Source of the DNA: Litoreibacter meonggei
GTDB lineage: Bacteria > Pseudomonadota > Alphaproteobacteria > Rhodobacterales > Rhodobacteraceae
Direction of reading: 5' to 3'
DNA: 64,000 bases
NCBI RefSeq assembly: GCF_003663885.1
Contig: NZ_RCCE01000003.1
Location: forward strand, 483,501-547,500
Numbering within the stretch: the first letter of the stretch is position 1; each line of letters starts with the position of its first letter. This document shows, one piece after another, positions 9,280 to 16,711 of the stretch. The notes beneath the pieces are model-generated. The model ran no database searches and was not told the DNA's origin. It saw nothing but the letters and a program-made list of their open reading frames with translations. The position numbers and the translations under genes are program-made.

Positions 9280-9798
9280 TTATCGGTTGCGAGGGGGGTG
9301 GATGCCGCGCAGGAACGCGATACAGGCGCTGACCATACACGAGAATGCGGCGAGAAAGCCAAATGGTGCCAACGGGATAGACAGCGCGTTGGTAACGGCA
9401 CCATCTTCAAAGCTCGACGCGGCATGTGACGCCAATCGCCACGCCAGTGTCGCCAAAAGAGCCGCCGAAAAAAGCCCGGCGAAGGCTGAGAGCAGTTTTT
9501 GAAACTTGTCGCTCAGACCCACGTTCAGAAGGTCCACTTCAATATGCTCGCGACGTTCCGTGGTCAGTGGCAGCGCGGTGAAAACCAGCGCTGCCAGCAT
9601 GATTTCAGTGACTTCGAACGCGCCGCTAAGCGGGGCCGAAAAGAAATAGCGGCCAACCACATCCACGCAGGTCACCAGAATGAGGCAGAAGAGCAACAGC
9701 CCCGCCGCGACACCAAGTGAGTTTTGCATGATCAGGCCGATGTCCAGGCTGTTCTGGCCAAGGACATCGTCCGTTTTCTGTGGATCAGGCTGCGCCAT
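9280..9798 (-). CDS. dctQ: TRAP transporter small permease (DctQ type)
   Basis: 172 residues with four predicted membrane helices (first near LGVAAGLLLFCLILVTCVD) and the DctQ pattern VDVVGRYFFSAPLSGAFEVTEIML followed by TTERREHIEVDLL. This subunit bridges the periplasmic binding protein and DctM. Lies 3 bases downstream of dctP and 18 bases upstream of dctM, so one transcript is likely. Confidence 0.94.
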   Translation of the reverse strand: MAQPDPQKTDDVLGQNSLDIGLIMQNSLGVAAGLLLFCLILVTCVDVVGRYFFSAPLSGAFEVTEIMLAALVFTALPLTTERREHIEVDLLNVGLSDKFQKLLSAFAGLFSAALLATLAWRLASHAASSFEDGAVTNALSIPLAPFGFLAAFSCMVSACIAFLRGIHPPRNR

Positions 9799-9801
9799 GG
9801 A

Positions 9802-10839
9802 TCAGAACGACACGCCGGATGCTTTACGCATCGCAGTCAGGGCTGCGACACCGTCAAAGCCGTCTTCTGCGATCGCGTCGGACCAAGTTTTTTCGTGCAC
9901 GGCAGCAGCATCTTTGATCGTGTTCAAAAGCGCATCGGGAGCTTCGGAAACTTCGATGCCAGCTTCCGCGATCTTAGCAATGGCAGCTTCATCTGCAGCG
10001 TTCCAGGCTTCGCCAATCCGTTCGGCAAAGGCCGCGCCGGAAATAGCTTCGATTGCGGCACGGTCATCTTCGGAAATTCCGTTCCACGCTCCCTCGTTCA
10101 TCACGAGGAACCAGGTGGTATTGTAGAGCCCGCCTGGCACCTTGGTGGTGTGTTTTAGGTCATCGGTCAGCTTGAACGCGGTGAGGGCTTCGTAGGTAAA
10201 GGTCACCCCATCAATCACCCCGCGCGAGAGCTTTTCGAAGACTTCACCGGAGGACATGAACAGAGTCTCAGCGCCCAAATCCGACATCAGGTCCGCGATA
10301 TAGCCGCCGGGAACGCGAATTTTCAGACCGTCCAGATCGTCAGATGTTGTGATCTCGCGGACGTTGTTGTGCAGCACGCCGGGGCCGTGGACAAAGAGAC
10401 CAAGCAGTTTGACGCCTTCGTGTTCCGCTTGGGCATCCAATTGGCCGGTATACACTTCCCAGAAGGCTTTCGATCCGCTGACAGCATCATCCCCGATGAA
10501 GGAAAACTGGCCAATGCGCGAACGCTCAAACCGGTCGTCCTTGGTAAAGGAATGCAAACCGTAGGTGATGTCGGCAATTCCATCTGCTGCCATGTCGTAA
10601 TGTGCGGGTGGCGCACCCAACGGCTTGGCCAGAACACGCACCTTCACGCGGCCTTCGGTGACATCTTCAATCTCTTTGGCCCAAGGCTTGATCGCGTTCA
10701 CCACAATCGGGTGGCGTGGCGGTAGCCAGCTGGACAGCGCCAGTGTGGTTTCGGCAAACGCCGCGGTGGATGTCAAAAGGCTGGCACTCAGAAGTGCCCC
10801 TGCCATTAGTTTTCCAAAGGTGGGTGTAAGTTTGGTCAT
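9802..10839 (-). CDS. dctP: TRAP transporter substrate-binding protein (DctP type)
   Basis: 345-residue periplasmic binding protein with a Sec signal peptide ending AFAE near residue 29. The family core includes VREITTSDDLDGLKIRVPGG, with the arginine that normally salt-bridges the substrate carboxylate, and the STLE-equivalent stretch VFEKLSRGVIDGVT. It defines which carboxylate the dctPQM system takes up. Its promoter carries the same 37-base double-box element as that of the homogentisate operon, so the ligand is probably an aromatic carboxylate such as a hydroxyphenylacetate, homogentisate or phenylpyruvate-type acid (inference). Divergent from a MarR gene. Confidence 0.94.
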   Translation of the reverse strand: MTKLTPTFGKLMAGALLSASLLTSTAAFAETTLALSSWLPPRHPIVVNAIKPWAKEIEDVTEGRVKVRVLAKPLGAPPAHYDMAADGIADITYGLHSFTKDDRFERSRIGQFSFIGDDAVSGSKAFWEVYTGQLDAQAEHEGVKLLGLFVHGPGVLHNNVREITTSDDLDGLKIRVPGGYIADLMSDLGAETLFMSSGEVFEKLSRGVIDGVTFTYEALTAFKLTDDLKHTTKVPGGLYNTTWFLVMNEGAWNGISEDDRAAIEAISGAAFAERIGEAWNAADEAAIAKIAEAGIEVSEAPDALLNTIKDAAAVHEKTWSDAIAEDGFDGVAALTAMRKASGVSF

Positions 10840-10974
10840 TGTTTTCGTTCCTCCCAGTAACGTCGTTTATTTGTCGATCGGCATCACCCGTTTGTGTTGC
10901 CAATTTAGCAGCGCCACTCCGTTCATCAGGCCTCTTGTCCCCCTGAGCGCTTGGGCGTTGATTCATCTCCCGTT

Positions 10975-11027
10975 CATAATCGTTTCATTTGCAACGAAGT
11001 CAACTATTTTATTGCACATGCAACGAA
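10975..11027 (-). promoter_or_regulatory. dctP promoter with two MarR-type boxes, shared with hmgA promoter
   Basis: On the minus strand a TTGACT -35 (10998-11003) and ATTATG -10 (10975-10980) are 17 bases apart. Box A, GTTTCATTTGCAAC (10982-10995), fills the spacer; box B, ATTGCACATGCAAC (11011-11024), lies just upstream of the -35, with centres 29 bases apart. Positions 10991-11027 match hmgA positions 18132-18168 at 33 of 37 bases. The same region is 41 bases upstream of the divergent marR start at 11068, so autoregulation is likely. Repression by a MarR protein is inferred. Confidence 0.72.
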
Positions 11028-11067
11028 ATTGCGGTCTTGTTCGACGCGAACCGCAAAGCTTGGACGT

Positions 11068-11508
11068 ATGAAAAGCAACCTGCCCGACTTTGATCTTGAT
11101 CGATATCTGCCTTACCGGTTGACCGTAATCGCGGCTCAACTGAGTGCGCGGTTATCCAAGCAATATAAGACCCAATTTGGCATATCTATTGCCGAATGGC
11201 GTATCCTGCTGAACCTCGGCTATTCAGGCAGCGGATCTGTGAGGGATATCGAAAAGCGGGTCAGTCTGGAGAAATCAAAGGTGAGCCGCGGCGTGTCGCG
11301 GCTTGAGGCCAAGGGATATTTAACGAAATCAGTAGATGACAAGGATCGACGTCTTCTGAAATTGGCGCTTACAGAAACCGGTGTCGCATTGCTTGGTGAA
11401 CTCATCCCTATTGCCACGGCCTATCAGGAACAGCTGGACGAGATATTGGGAGAAAAAACCCAATCCTTGCAATCAGCACTAGATCGTCTGGCTGAAAGCC
11501 CCGACTGA
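11068..11508 (+). CDS. MarR family transcriptional regulator
   Basis: 146 residues from ATG 11068 (MKSNLPDFDLDRYLPYRLTV). Winged helix-turn-helix with SVRDIEKRVSLEKSKVSRGVSRLEAKGYL as the recognition region and DDKDRRLLKLALTETG as the wing, both typical of MarR. The longer frame from 10951 is rejected because it would cover the operator element. MarR dimers usually repress nearby genes until a phenolic or aromatic effector binds. Divergent from dctPQM and tail-to-tail, 10 bases apart, with a second MarR gene. Either protein may read the GTTNCANNTGNAAC boxes. Confidence 0.92.
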   Translation: MKSNLPDFDLDRYLPYRLTVIAAQLSARLSKQYKTQFGISIAEWRILLNLGYSGSGSVRDIEKRVSLEKSKVSRGVSRLEAKGYLTKSVDDKDRRLLKLALTETGVALLGELIPIATAYQEQLDEILGEKTQSLQSALDRLAESPD

Positions 11509-11518
11509 GTTCTTCCTA

Positions 11519-11953
11519 TTACGACTGGTTATTCGCCACAGCACGGGCCAACGCCTCAATACCCTGAACCAGTGCGGCCCGGTCTTCCTCACTCAGCTTT
11601 GCTAGAACGACATTGGCCTGTGCATCTACCTGTGGAAAAACCTCGGCAAAAAGCGCCTGACCGGTTTGGGTGCAGGCATACACACGCAGCCGTTTGTCCA
11701 CTTGTGAAATCTCTCGGGTGATCAGGTTCTTGTCTTCGAGGCGTTTCGAGGCGCGGCTGATCTGTACCTTGTCCAAAGTGGTCCGCTGCGCAAGCTCATG
11801 CGAACTCAGTTGCTGCGCTTCGGCCAGAAGCAGTAGTAACCGCCATTCTTCTCGCGACAAACCATATTTGCGGCCATAGACCTCAACCAGCTTTTGTGAA
11901 AACGCTTCTGCGGCCAAAGCGAGCCGATAGGGAAAATAGGTCTCAAGTTGCAT
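11519..11953 (-). CDS. MarR family transcriptional regulator (candidate homogentisate repressor)
   Basis: 144 residues opening MQLETYFPYRLALAAEAFSQ. The HTH is SSHELAQRTTLDKVQISRASKRLEDKNL, followed by the wing VDKRLRVYACTQTG. It is the last gene of the minus-strand homogentisate operon but is separated from DUF2783 by 64 bases containing its own box GTTACAAGTGAAAC, so it may be transcribed both with the operon and from an autoregulated promoter. It shares the Y-(L/F)-PYRL opening with the convergent MarR gene, suggesting related regulators of one pathway. A ribosome site AAGGAAGG precedes the ATG. Confidence 0.92.
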   Translation of the reverse strand: MQLETYFPYRLALAAEAFSQKLVEVYGRKYGLSREEWRLLLLLAEAQQLSSHELAQRTTLDKVQISRASKRLEDKNLITREISQVDKRLRVYACTQTGQALFAEVFPQVDAQANVVLAKLSEEDRAALVQGIEALARAVANNQS

Positions 11954-11982
11954 GTGCCTTCCTTACGCGATCGGCAAAGCTC

Positions 11983-11996
11983 GTTACAAGTGAAAC
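11983..11996. promoter_or_regulatory. single MarR-type box upstream of the operon's marR gene
   Basis: GTTACAAGTGAAAC fits the consensus (R)TTNCANNTGNAAC derived from the hmgA and dctP promoters. It lies 29 bases before the marR start codon, in the 64-base gap after DUF2783. Only one box is present and it matches less closely than the others; autoregulation is inferred. Confidence 0.5.
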
Positions 11997-12017
11997 CAAT
12001 GCTGCACAGCTTTCACA

Positions 12018-12206
12018 CTACTTGGCTTTGGCGGCAGCAAAGGCCTGTCGCAAAACCTCCCGGTCTCCGATGTGATTGGCAAGGATCAGGATTAATCGCG
12101 CATTCAGCGCATCACTTTGCGCCTTATCAAGGTCCTGATGCGCCCCAAGCAATTCATCATAGAACCCATCGGCGTCCGGAATGTTGGGATTGGTGTTCAA
12201 ATCCAT
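12018..12206 (-). CDS. DUF2783 small protein, possible coupling subunit of the adjacent monooxygenase
   Basis: 62 residues, opening MDLNTNPNIPDADGFYDELL and continuing HQDLDKAQSDALNARLILILANHIGD. This matches the DUF2783 family, small soluble proteins usually found next to FAD-dependent aromatic hydroxylases. AAAGGAG overlaps the monooxygenase stop and the gene starts 3 bases after it, so the two are almost certainly co-translated. In Pseudomonas putida U the 3-hydroxyphenylacetate 6-hydroxylase is, as I recall, a large flavoprotein (MhaA) plus a small coupling protein (MhaB) of about this size; a comparable role is proposed here by context, not shown. Confidence 0.85.
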   Translation of the reverse strand: MDLNTNPNIPDADGFYDELLGAHQDLDKAQSDALNARLILILANHIGDREVLRQAFAAAKAK

Positions 12207-12209
12207 AGC

Positions 12210-13835
12210 TTAGCTCCTTTTCGCAACGGCTGTCCTAAGGGCGGACCGCACATCGCTTGCATTCGCCCGCGTCCAGCGCGCCGCAACATGCTGATCCGGG
12301 CGGATCAGGTAGATGGCGCACTCGGCGGTCCCCAGATACCGTTCTTTCAAAGCGCCGGTTGGGTCATCGGCTGAAGTGTCCAAGCGCAGCTTCTGTAATT
12401 CGATCCCATCTACCTCGGTTAGTTCCGGCAGCTGGGTATTGATGGCAAGTAACGTGAAGTGCCCCGGCAATTGATCCAGCAAAAACCCATCTGAGAGGGG
12501 CGCATCGACGCACGGCGCGCCCACGCGGGTACAGCTCGGGCCATCCAAGCCATCTGCGCCGTTCAGGGACAGGCCATCATACGCGCATGGCACTGAAAGT
12601 CTGCCGGAGTTCACCAAAGGTCGTGCAAAATCATGATGCCGCGCAAGATCCAGCACAGCATTTCGGAAGATCTTGCTGATCTCACTTTTGGGGGTCAGAA
12701 AATCGGTGGCGCGGGTGGAATTCAGAATGTTCTCGTCCGCACCATGAACGCGTTCTTCTGAGTAGGTATCAAGCAGGGTGTCGTGGGCTAGCCCCTTGAT
12801 CACCAGATCCAGCTTCCATGCCAGATTGTCGACGTCCTGAATACCTGAATTCGCCCCGCGCGCACCAAAGGGGGAAACCTGATGCGCGGCGTCTCCGGCA
12901 AAAAGAACACGTCCGTGTCGGAACTCTTTCATGCGGCGACACTGGAAGGTGTAGATCGACGTCCACTCCAGCTCATACTCAGCGTCATCGCCCAGCATCG
13001 CATCGACGCGTTCGCGGATTTTCACCGGATCAAGTTCCGCTTCGCGGTCGATATCCCAGCCCAGCTGAAAATCGATCCGCCAGATGTCGTCGGGCTGTTT
13101 GTGGAGCAAAGCCGACTGGCCGCTGTTTTTGAAGGGTGGTTCAAACCAGAACCACCGCTCGGTCGGGAAATCTGCCGTCATGCGTACATCGGCAATCAGG
13201 AAATTATCCTCAAACACCCGGCCATCAAAGCTTAGCCCCATCATCTCGCGCACAGGCGAGCGTGCGCCGTCGCAGGCGATCAGCCAGTCGGCTTCGACCT
13301 GATAGGGGCCGTCAGGGGTATCCACATCCAGACACACATGATCGTCGTGCCGGGTCAGTCCAGTGACAACATTGCGCCCCCTGATTTCAATCGGCGCACC
13401 ATTGGCCTGAGCGCGACGCACAGCGTCTACCAGGAATTTCTCAAAGTAAGGTTGCTGTAGGTTGATAAAGGCGGGGTTCTTGTGGCCCTCTTCTGGCAAC
13501 AGGTTGAACTCGAATACCTTATCCGGACCGTGAAACACCTTGCCGACATTCCAGATCACACCCTTGTCGACCATCGCCTGACCTGCGCCAAGCCTGTCGG
13601 CAATCTCTAGCGTACGCTTGGCGAAGCAAATCGCACGACTTCCCAGCCCAACGCCATCATGGTCGTCCAGCACCAGAACCGGCGTACCCTTCAGGCCCAA
13701 ATCTAGGGCCGTTGCCATGCCAATCGGCCCACCACCGACAACCACAACGGGATGTCGGTGCGGCGGCAGATCTTGTGACGCGACCTTTGCGTAGGGATAA
13801 AGCTCAAAAGCAAGTTGATATGTTGCGCCAACCAT
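12210..13835 (-). CDS. FAD-dependent aromatic monooxygenase
   Basis: 541 residues from ATG 13835 (MVGATYQLAFELYPYAK), preceded by GGAGG; the longer open frame to 14024 overlaps the next gene and is rejected. The N-terminal dinucleotide fold is VVVGGGPIGMATALDLG (about residues 31-47), and RVLFAGDAAHQVSPFGARG supplies the GD motif contacting FAD and NAD(P)H. This is the group-A flavin hydroxylase architecture (PHBH/MhpA-like) with a C-terminal thioredoxin-like extension. Within the homogentisate operon and paired with DUF2783, it probably hydroxylates a phenolic acid to homogentisate, 3-hydroxyphenylacetate being the leading candidate. MhpA-like activity on 3-hydroxyphenylpropionate is less likely, since no meta-cleavage genes are present. 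Confidence 0.9.
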   Translation of the reverse strand: MVGATYQLAFELYPYAKVASQDLPPHRHPVVVVGGGPIGMATALDLGLKGTPVLVLDDHDGVGLGSRAICFAKRTLEIADRLGAGQAMVDKGVIWNVGKVFHGPDKVFEFNLLPEEGHKNPAFINLQQPYFEKFLVDAVRRAQANGAPIEIRGRNVVTGLTRHDDHVCLDVDTPDGPYQVEADWLIACDGARSPVREMMGLSFDGRVFEDNFLIADVRMTADFPTERWFWFEPPFKNSGQSALLHKQPDDIWRIDFQLGWDIDREAELDPVKIRERVDAMLGDDAEYELEWTSIYTFQCRRMKEFRHGRVLFAGDAAHQVSPFGARGANSGIQDVDNLAWKLDLVIKGLAHDTLLDTYSEERVHGADENILNSTRATDFLTPKSEISKIFRNAVLDLARHHDFARPLVNSGRLSVPCAYDGLSLNGADGLDGPSCTRVGAPCVDAPLSDGFLLDQLPGHFTLLAINTQLPELTEVDGIELQKLRLDTSADDPTGALKERYLGTAECAIYLIRPDQHVAARWTRANASDVRSALRTAVAKRS

Positions 13836-13857
13836 AGCGGCCTCCTGTGCGGTGATG

Positions 13858-14808
13858 TCAGCCCTGCAATTGATCCCACATTTCCAGATCACGCTTGTCG
13901 GTCCAGATGCGGGGGGTGTCGATGCCGCGAGCCTCGTCATAGGCGCGGGCAACGTTGAAGGGCAGGCAATGTTCGTAAATGGCGTAATCCGCGAATTTGG
14001 GATCGCAGGACGCACGAACAGCATCCCAGGCGTCCTTCAAAGAACCGCCTTTGGCTGCAACTTTTGCGGCGGGGCGATAGGTGCTTTGCACAAAATCATG
14101 GGTGCTTTGGATGGCTTTGTTTACCATGTCCTGCCCAATCAGTGCGCCACCCCGACCGGGTGCGATCGCATCCACTTCGTAAGCCTTGATCGCATCAAGC
14201 GTATCGCCCCAGTCCGCAAAATGCCCGTCGCCGCAGTAACACGCCGAGTGGTATTCAACGATGTCGCCGGTGAACATTACGTTCTGATCTGGCACATGGA
14301 TCACCGCGTCACCCGCCGTGTGGGCGCGCCCCAGATGTTTGATATCAACCCGACGATTGCCCAGATAGACCGTCATGCTGTCACTAAATGTTGTGGTGGG
14401 CCAGGTCAGACCGGGGATGCTTTCATGCCCCTCAAAAAGGCGCGGAAAGCGTTGAAACTCGCTGTCCCAGTCTTCCTGTCCGCGTTCCACAACCATGGCG
14501 CGGGCCGTGTCGGACATGATGATCTGATCGGCACCAAAGGCCGAAGCGCCTAGCACGCGCACGGCGTGATAGTGGGTCAGCACCACATGGCTGATCGGCT
14601 TGTCGGTGACCTCGCGCACTTTCTCGACGACCTTGTTCGCCAGTCGTGGCGTGGCCTGAGCCTCGACAATCATCACGCTGTCATCGCCGATGATCACACC
14701 TGAATTGGGATCGCCCTCAGCAGTGAAGGCGTAAAGCCCTTCACCGATCTCATCGAAGGTGATTTTCTTTTCCGTCATGTCGCCCTGCGACGCGAATGCC
14801 TTTGCCAT
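13858..14808 (-). CDS. metallo-beta-lactamase fold hydrolase with altered metal motif
   Basis: 316 residues, cytoplasmic by lack of a signal peptide. The MBL fold is visible: SGVIIGDDSVMIVEAQATP, the first metal motif as THYHAVRVLGASAF (residues 78-91), GRAHTAGDAVIHVPD (His163, Asp167) and MFTGDIVE (Asp182). The usual HxHxDH reads His79-Tyr-His81-Ala-Val-Arg84, so the second-site Asp-His pair is missing. Possible roles are a thioesterase or lactonase clearing a pathway side product. Sits between fahA (11 bases) and the monooxygenase (22 bases) in the homogentisate operon. A second in-frame ATG at residue 11 is an alternative start. Confidence 0.88.
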   Translation of the reverse strand: MAKAFASQGDMTEKKITFDEIGEGLYAFTAEGDPNSGVIIGDDSVMIVEAQATPRLANKVVEKVREVTDKPISHVVLTHYHAVRVLGASAFGADQIIMSDTARAMVVERGQEDWDSEFQRFPRLFEGHESIPGLTWPTTTFSDSMTVYLGNRRVDIKHLGRAHTAGDAVIHVPDQNVMFTGDIVEYHSACYCGDGHFADWGDTLDAIKAYEVDAIAPGRGGALIGQDMVNKAIQSTHDFVQSTYRPAAKVAAKGGSLKDAWDAVRASCDPKFADYAIYEHCLPFNVARAYDEARGIDTPRIWTDKRDLEMWDQLQG

Positions 14809-14819
14809 GTCAGGTCTCC

Positions 14820-16073
14820 TTAGCGTTTGTAGGGGTTTTCGAGGGCGGGCAGGATTTTGCCTGTGCAGTCACCAAATCCAATGGTGAATCCTTCGCCATG
14901 CGCCGCGGCCGTCAGGGTCAACGTATCGCCGTCCTCAATGAAGCTGCGGGTCTCGCCGGTCTCCAGCTCAAGCGGTTGTTTTCCGCCCCAGCTCAACTCC
15001 AGCAACGATCCCCGGTTTTGTTTTTTAGGTCCCGAGATCGTGCCCGATCCCAGCAGATCGCCCACCCGCATCGCGCAGCCTGATGTGGTGTGATGCGCCA
15101 ATTGTTGTGCGGCGGAATAATACATCTCGTTGTAGTTGGTGCGCGCGATGGTGTCGGCCGCTTTGCCCTCAGGGGTCAGCGTGACGGACAGGTCAATGTC
15201 ATAAAGCATCGGGCCCGCGTCTTTCAGATGATCGAGCAGTTCAACCTCGCGCGCGGGCGTATCGCACCGGAAGGGTGCCAGCGCCGCGGCGGTCACGATC
15301 CAAGGGCTAATTGAGGTCGCCGTTGCCTTGGCCTGAAACGGACCAAGGGGTTGATATTCCCACGCCTGAATGTCGCGCGCGGACCAGTCGTTCAGCAGCA
15401 CATATCCGAAGATGTTTTCATCCGCCTCTTGCACCGTAATCGGCCCGTCGCTGGCGGTGCCGACAATAGCGCCCATTTCCAGTTCGATGTCGAACCGGGC
15501 CGAGGGCGCAAAGCGCGGTGCATCGTCATTCGGGCCTTTCAATTGACCCCAAGGCCGCCGAACATCCGTGCCGGAAACCACAACGCTGGAAGCACGGCCA
15601 TTATATCCGATGGGGATATGCAGCCAGTTGGGCGGCAGAGCATTTTCCGCGCCACGAAACATGGTTCCCACATTGGTGGCATGGTGGCGGCCGGCGTAAA
15701 AATCGGTGTACTCGCTGACGGTGATTGGCATGTGCAAGCTGGCGTCTTCTTGGGCCGTCAGAAGCGGCTCTGCCTGTTCGCGGTCGGTGCTTCCCTCGGC
15801 CAAAATTTCCATCAGGCGCTGCCGCAGCTTGGCCCAATCCGCCTTGCCTAGTGCCATGAAGGTATTCCAGGACGACGCTTTGAAAGCCCCTCCGAATGCA
15901 ATCAGCCCTTTGGCTTCAAGCGCCTGAACATCAAGAATGTAATCGCCAATGGCCACGCCGCAGCGTGGATCGCTGTCAGCGGTTGAGAACACGCCATACG
16001 GCAGGTTGTTCAGCGGAAACTGGGTTTCAGCGGTGTTCGCGCTCTCCACCCAGGAACGGAGCAATTTGGTCAT
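14820..16073 (-). CDS. fahA: fumarylacetoacetase
   Basis: 417-residue enzyme hydrolysing 4-fumarylacetoacetate to fumarate and acetoacetate, the last step of homogentisate breakdown. Characteristic stretches are LPYGVFSTADSDPRCGVAIGD near the N terminus, SEYTDFYAGRHHATNVGTMF with the catalytic histidine region, FDIELEMGAIVG with the metal-binding acidic residues, and LLNDWSARDIQAWEYQPLGPF. Length is normal for the family. Its ATG lies within the stop region of maiA (ATGA overlap). Confidence 0.97.
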   Translation of the reverse strand: MTKLLRSWVESANTAETQFPLNNLPYGVFSTADSDPRCGVAIGDYILDVQALEAKGLIAFGGAFKASSWNTFMALGKADWAKLRQRLMEILAEGSTDREQAEPLLTAQEDASLHMPITVSEYTDFYAGRHHATNVGTMFRGAENALPPNWLHIPIGYNGRASSVVVSGTDVRRPWGQLKGPNDDAPRFAPSARFDIELEMGAIVGTASDGPITVQEADENIFGYVLLNDWSARDIQAWEYQPLGPFQAKATATSISPWIVTAAALAPFRCDTPAREVELLDHLKDAGPMLYDIDLSVTLTPEGKAADTIARTNYNEMYYSAAQQLAHHTTSGCAMRVGDLLGSGTISGPKKQNRGSLLELSWGGKQPLELETGETRSFIEDGDTLTLTAAAHGEGFTIGFGDCTGKILPALENPYKR

Positions 16074-16711
16074 GAGATCACTTTCGCATCAGGTTGTTGG
16101 TCGGGATGAGCCGCTGCGATTTCGGGAAGGGCAAGGCATGCCTCCTCTACCCCGCGCAGCTTCGGATAGTGGGTCAGGTCCAGCCCCCAGCGACGGGCAT
16201 TGTAAAGCTGTGCAATGATGCAAAGATCAGCAATGTCCGGAACGGCGCCAAAGACAAATGGCGTGTTTTCCTCAAGCTGCGCCTCTAGCGCTTCGAACCC
16301 CAAACGCATCCAGTGACACATCCAGTCTGTTAGCTGGTCTTGTGTGGCCCCGAAACGCGTCTTCAACTCACCGAGCACGCGCAGATTGTTCACAGGATGG
16401 ATGTCCAACGCCACGGTATGTGCGGCCGCCAGCACCCTTGCGCGCTGCAGCGGATCAAAGGGGATCAGCTGAGGCTCAGGCCATGTGGCGTCGAGATAGT
16501 CGAGGATGGCCAATGATTGCGTCAACGTGGTGCCGTCCTCCAGCACCAATGTAGGCACGCCTGCGCCGGGGTTCAGCGTTAGATAATCCTCTTTGCGCTG
16601 AACTCCGGCCACTAGGTCAACCGGTACGATCTCATAGCTCAGCCTCTTGAGGTTCAGCGCGGCGCGGACTCGGTAGGACGTACTGGATCGCCAGTAGGAA
16701 TAGAGTTTCAT
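16070..16711 (-). CDS. maiA: maleylacetoacetate isomerase (GST zeta class)
   Basis: 213 residues. Glutathione-dependent cis-trans isomerisation of maleylacetoacetate to fumarylacetoacetate. The zeta-class active-site motif [11 protein letters not shown] is at residues 10-20, followed by [10 protein letters not shown] and the [11 protein letters not shown] glutathione-binding segment. Start chosen at ATG 16711 ([10 protein letters not shown]), which overlaps the hmgA stop as ATGA; the longer frame shadows hmgA. It overlaps fahA the same way, so hmgA-maiA-fahA is a tightly coupled unit. Confidence 0.95.
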   Translation of the reverse strand: MKLYSYWRSSTSYRVRAALNLKRLSYEIVPVDLVAGVQRKEDYLTLNPGAGVPTLVLEDGTTLTQSLAILDYLDATWPEPQLIPFDPLQRARVLAAAHTVALDIHPVNNLRVLGELKTRFGATQDQLTDWMCHWMRLGFEALEAQLEENTPFVFGAVPDIADLCIIAQLYNARRWGLDLTHYPKLRGVEEACLALPEIAAAHPDQQPDAKVIS

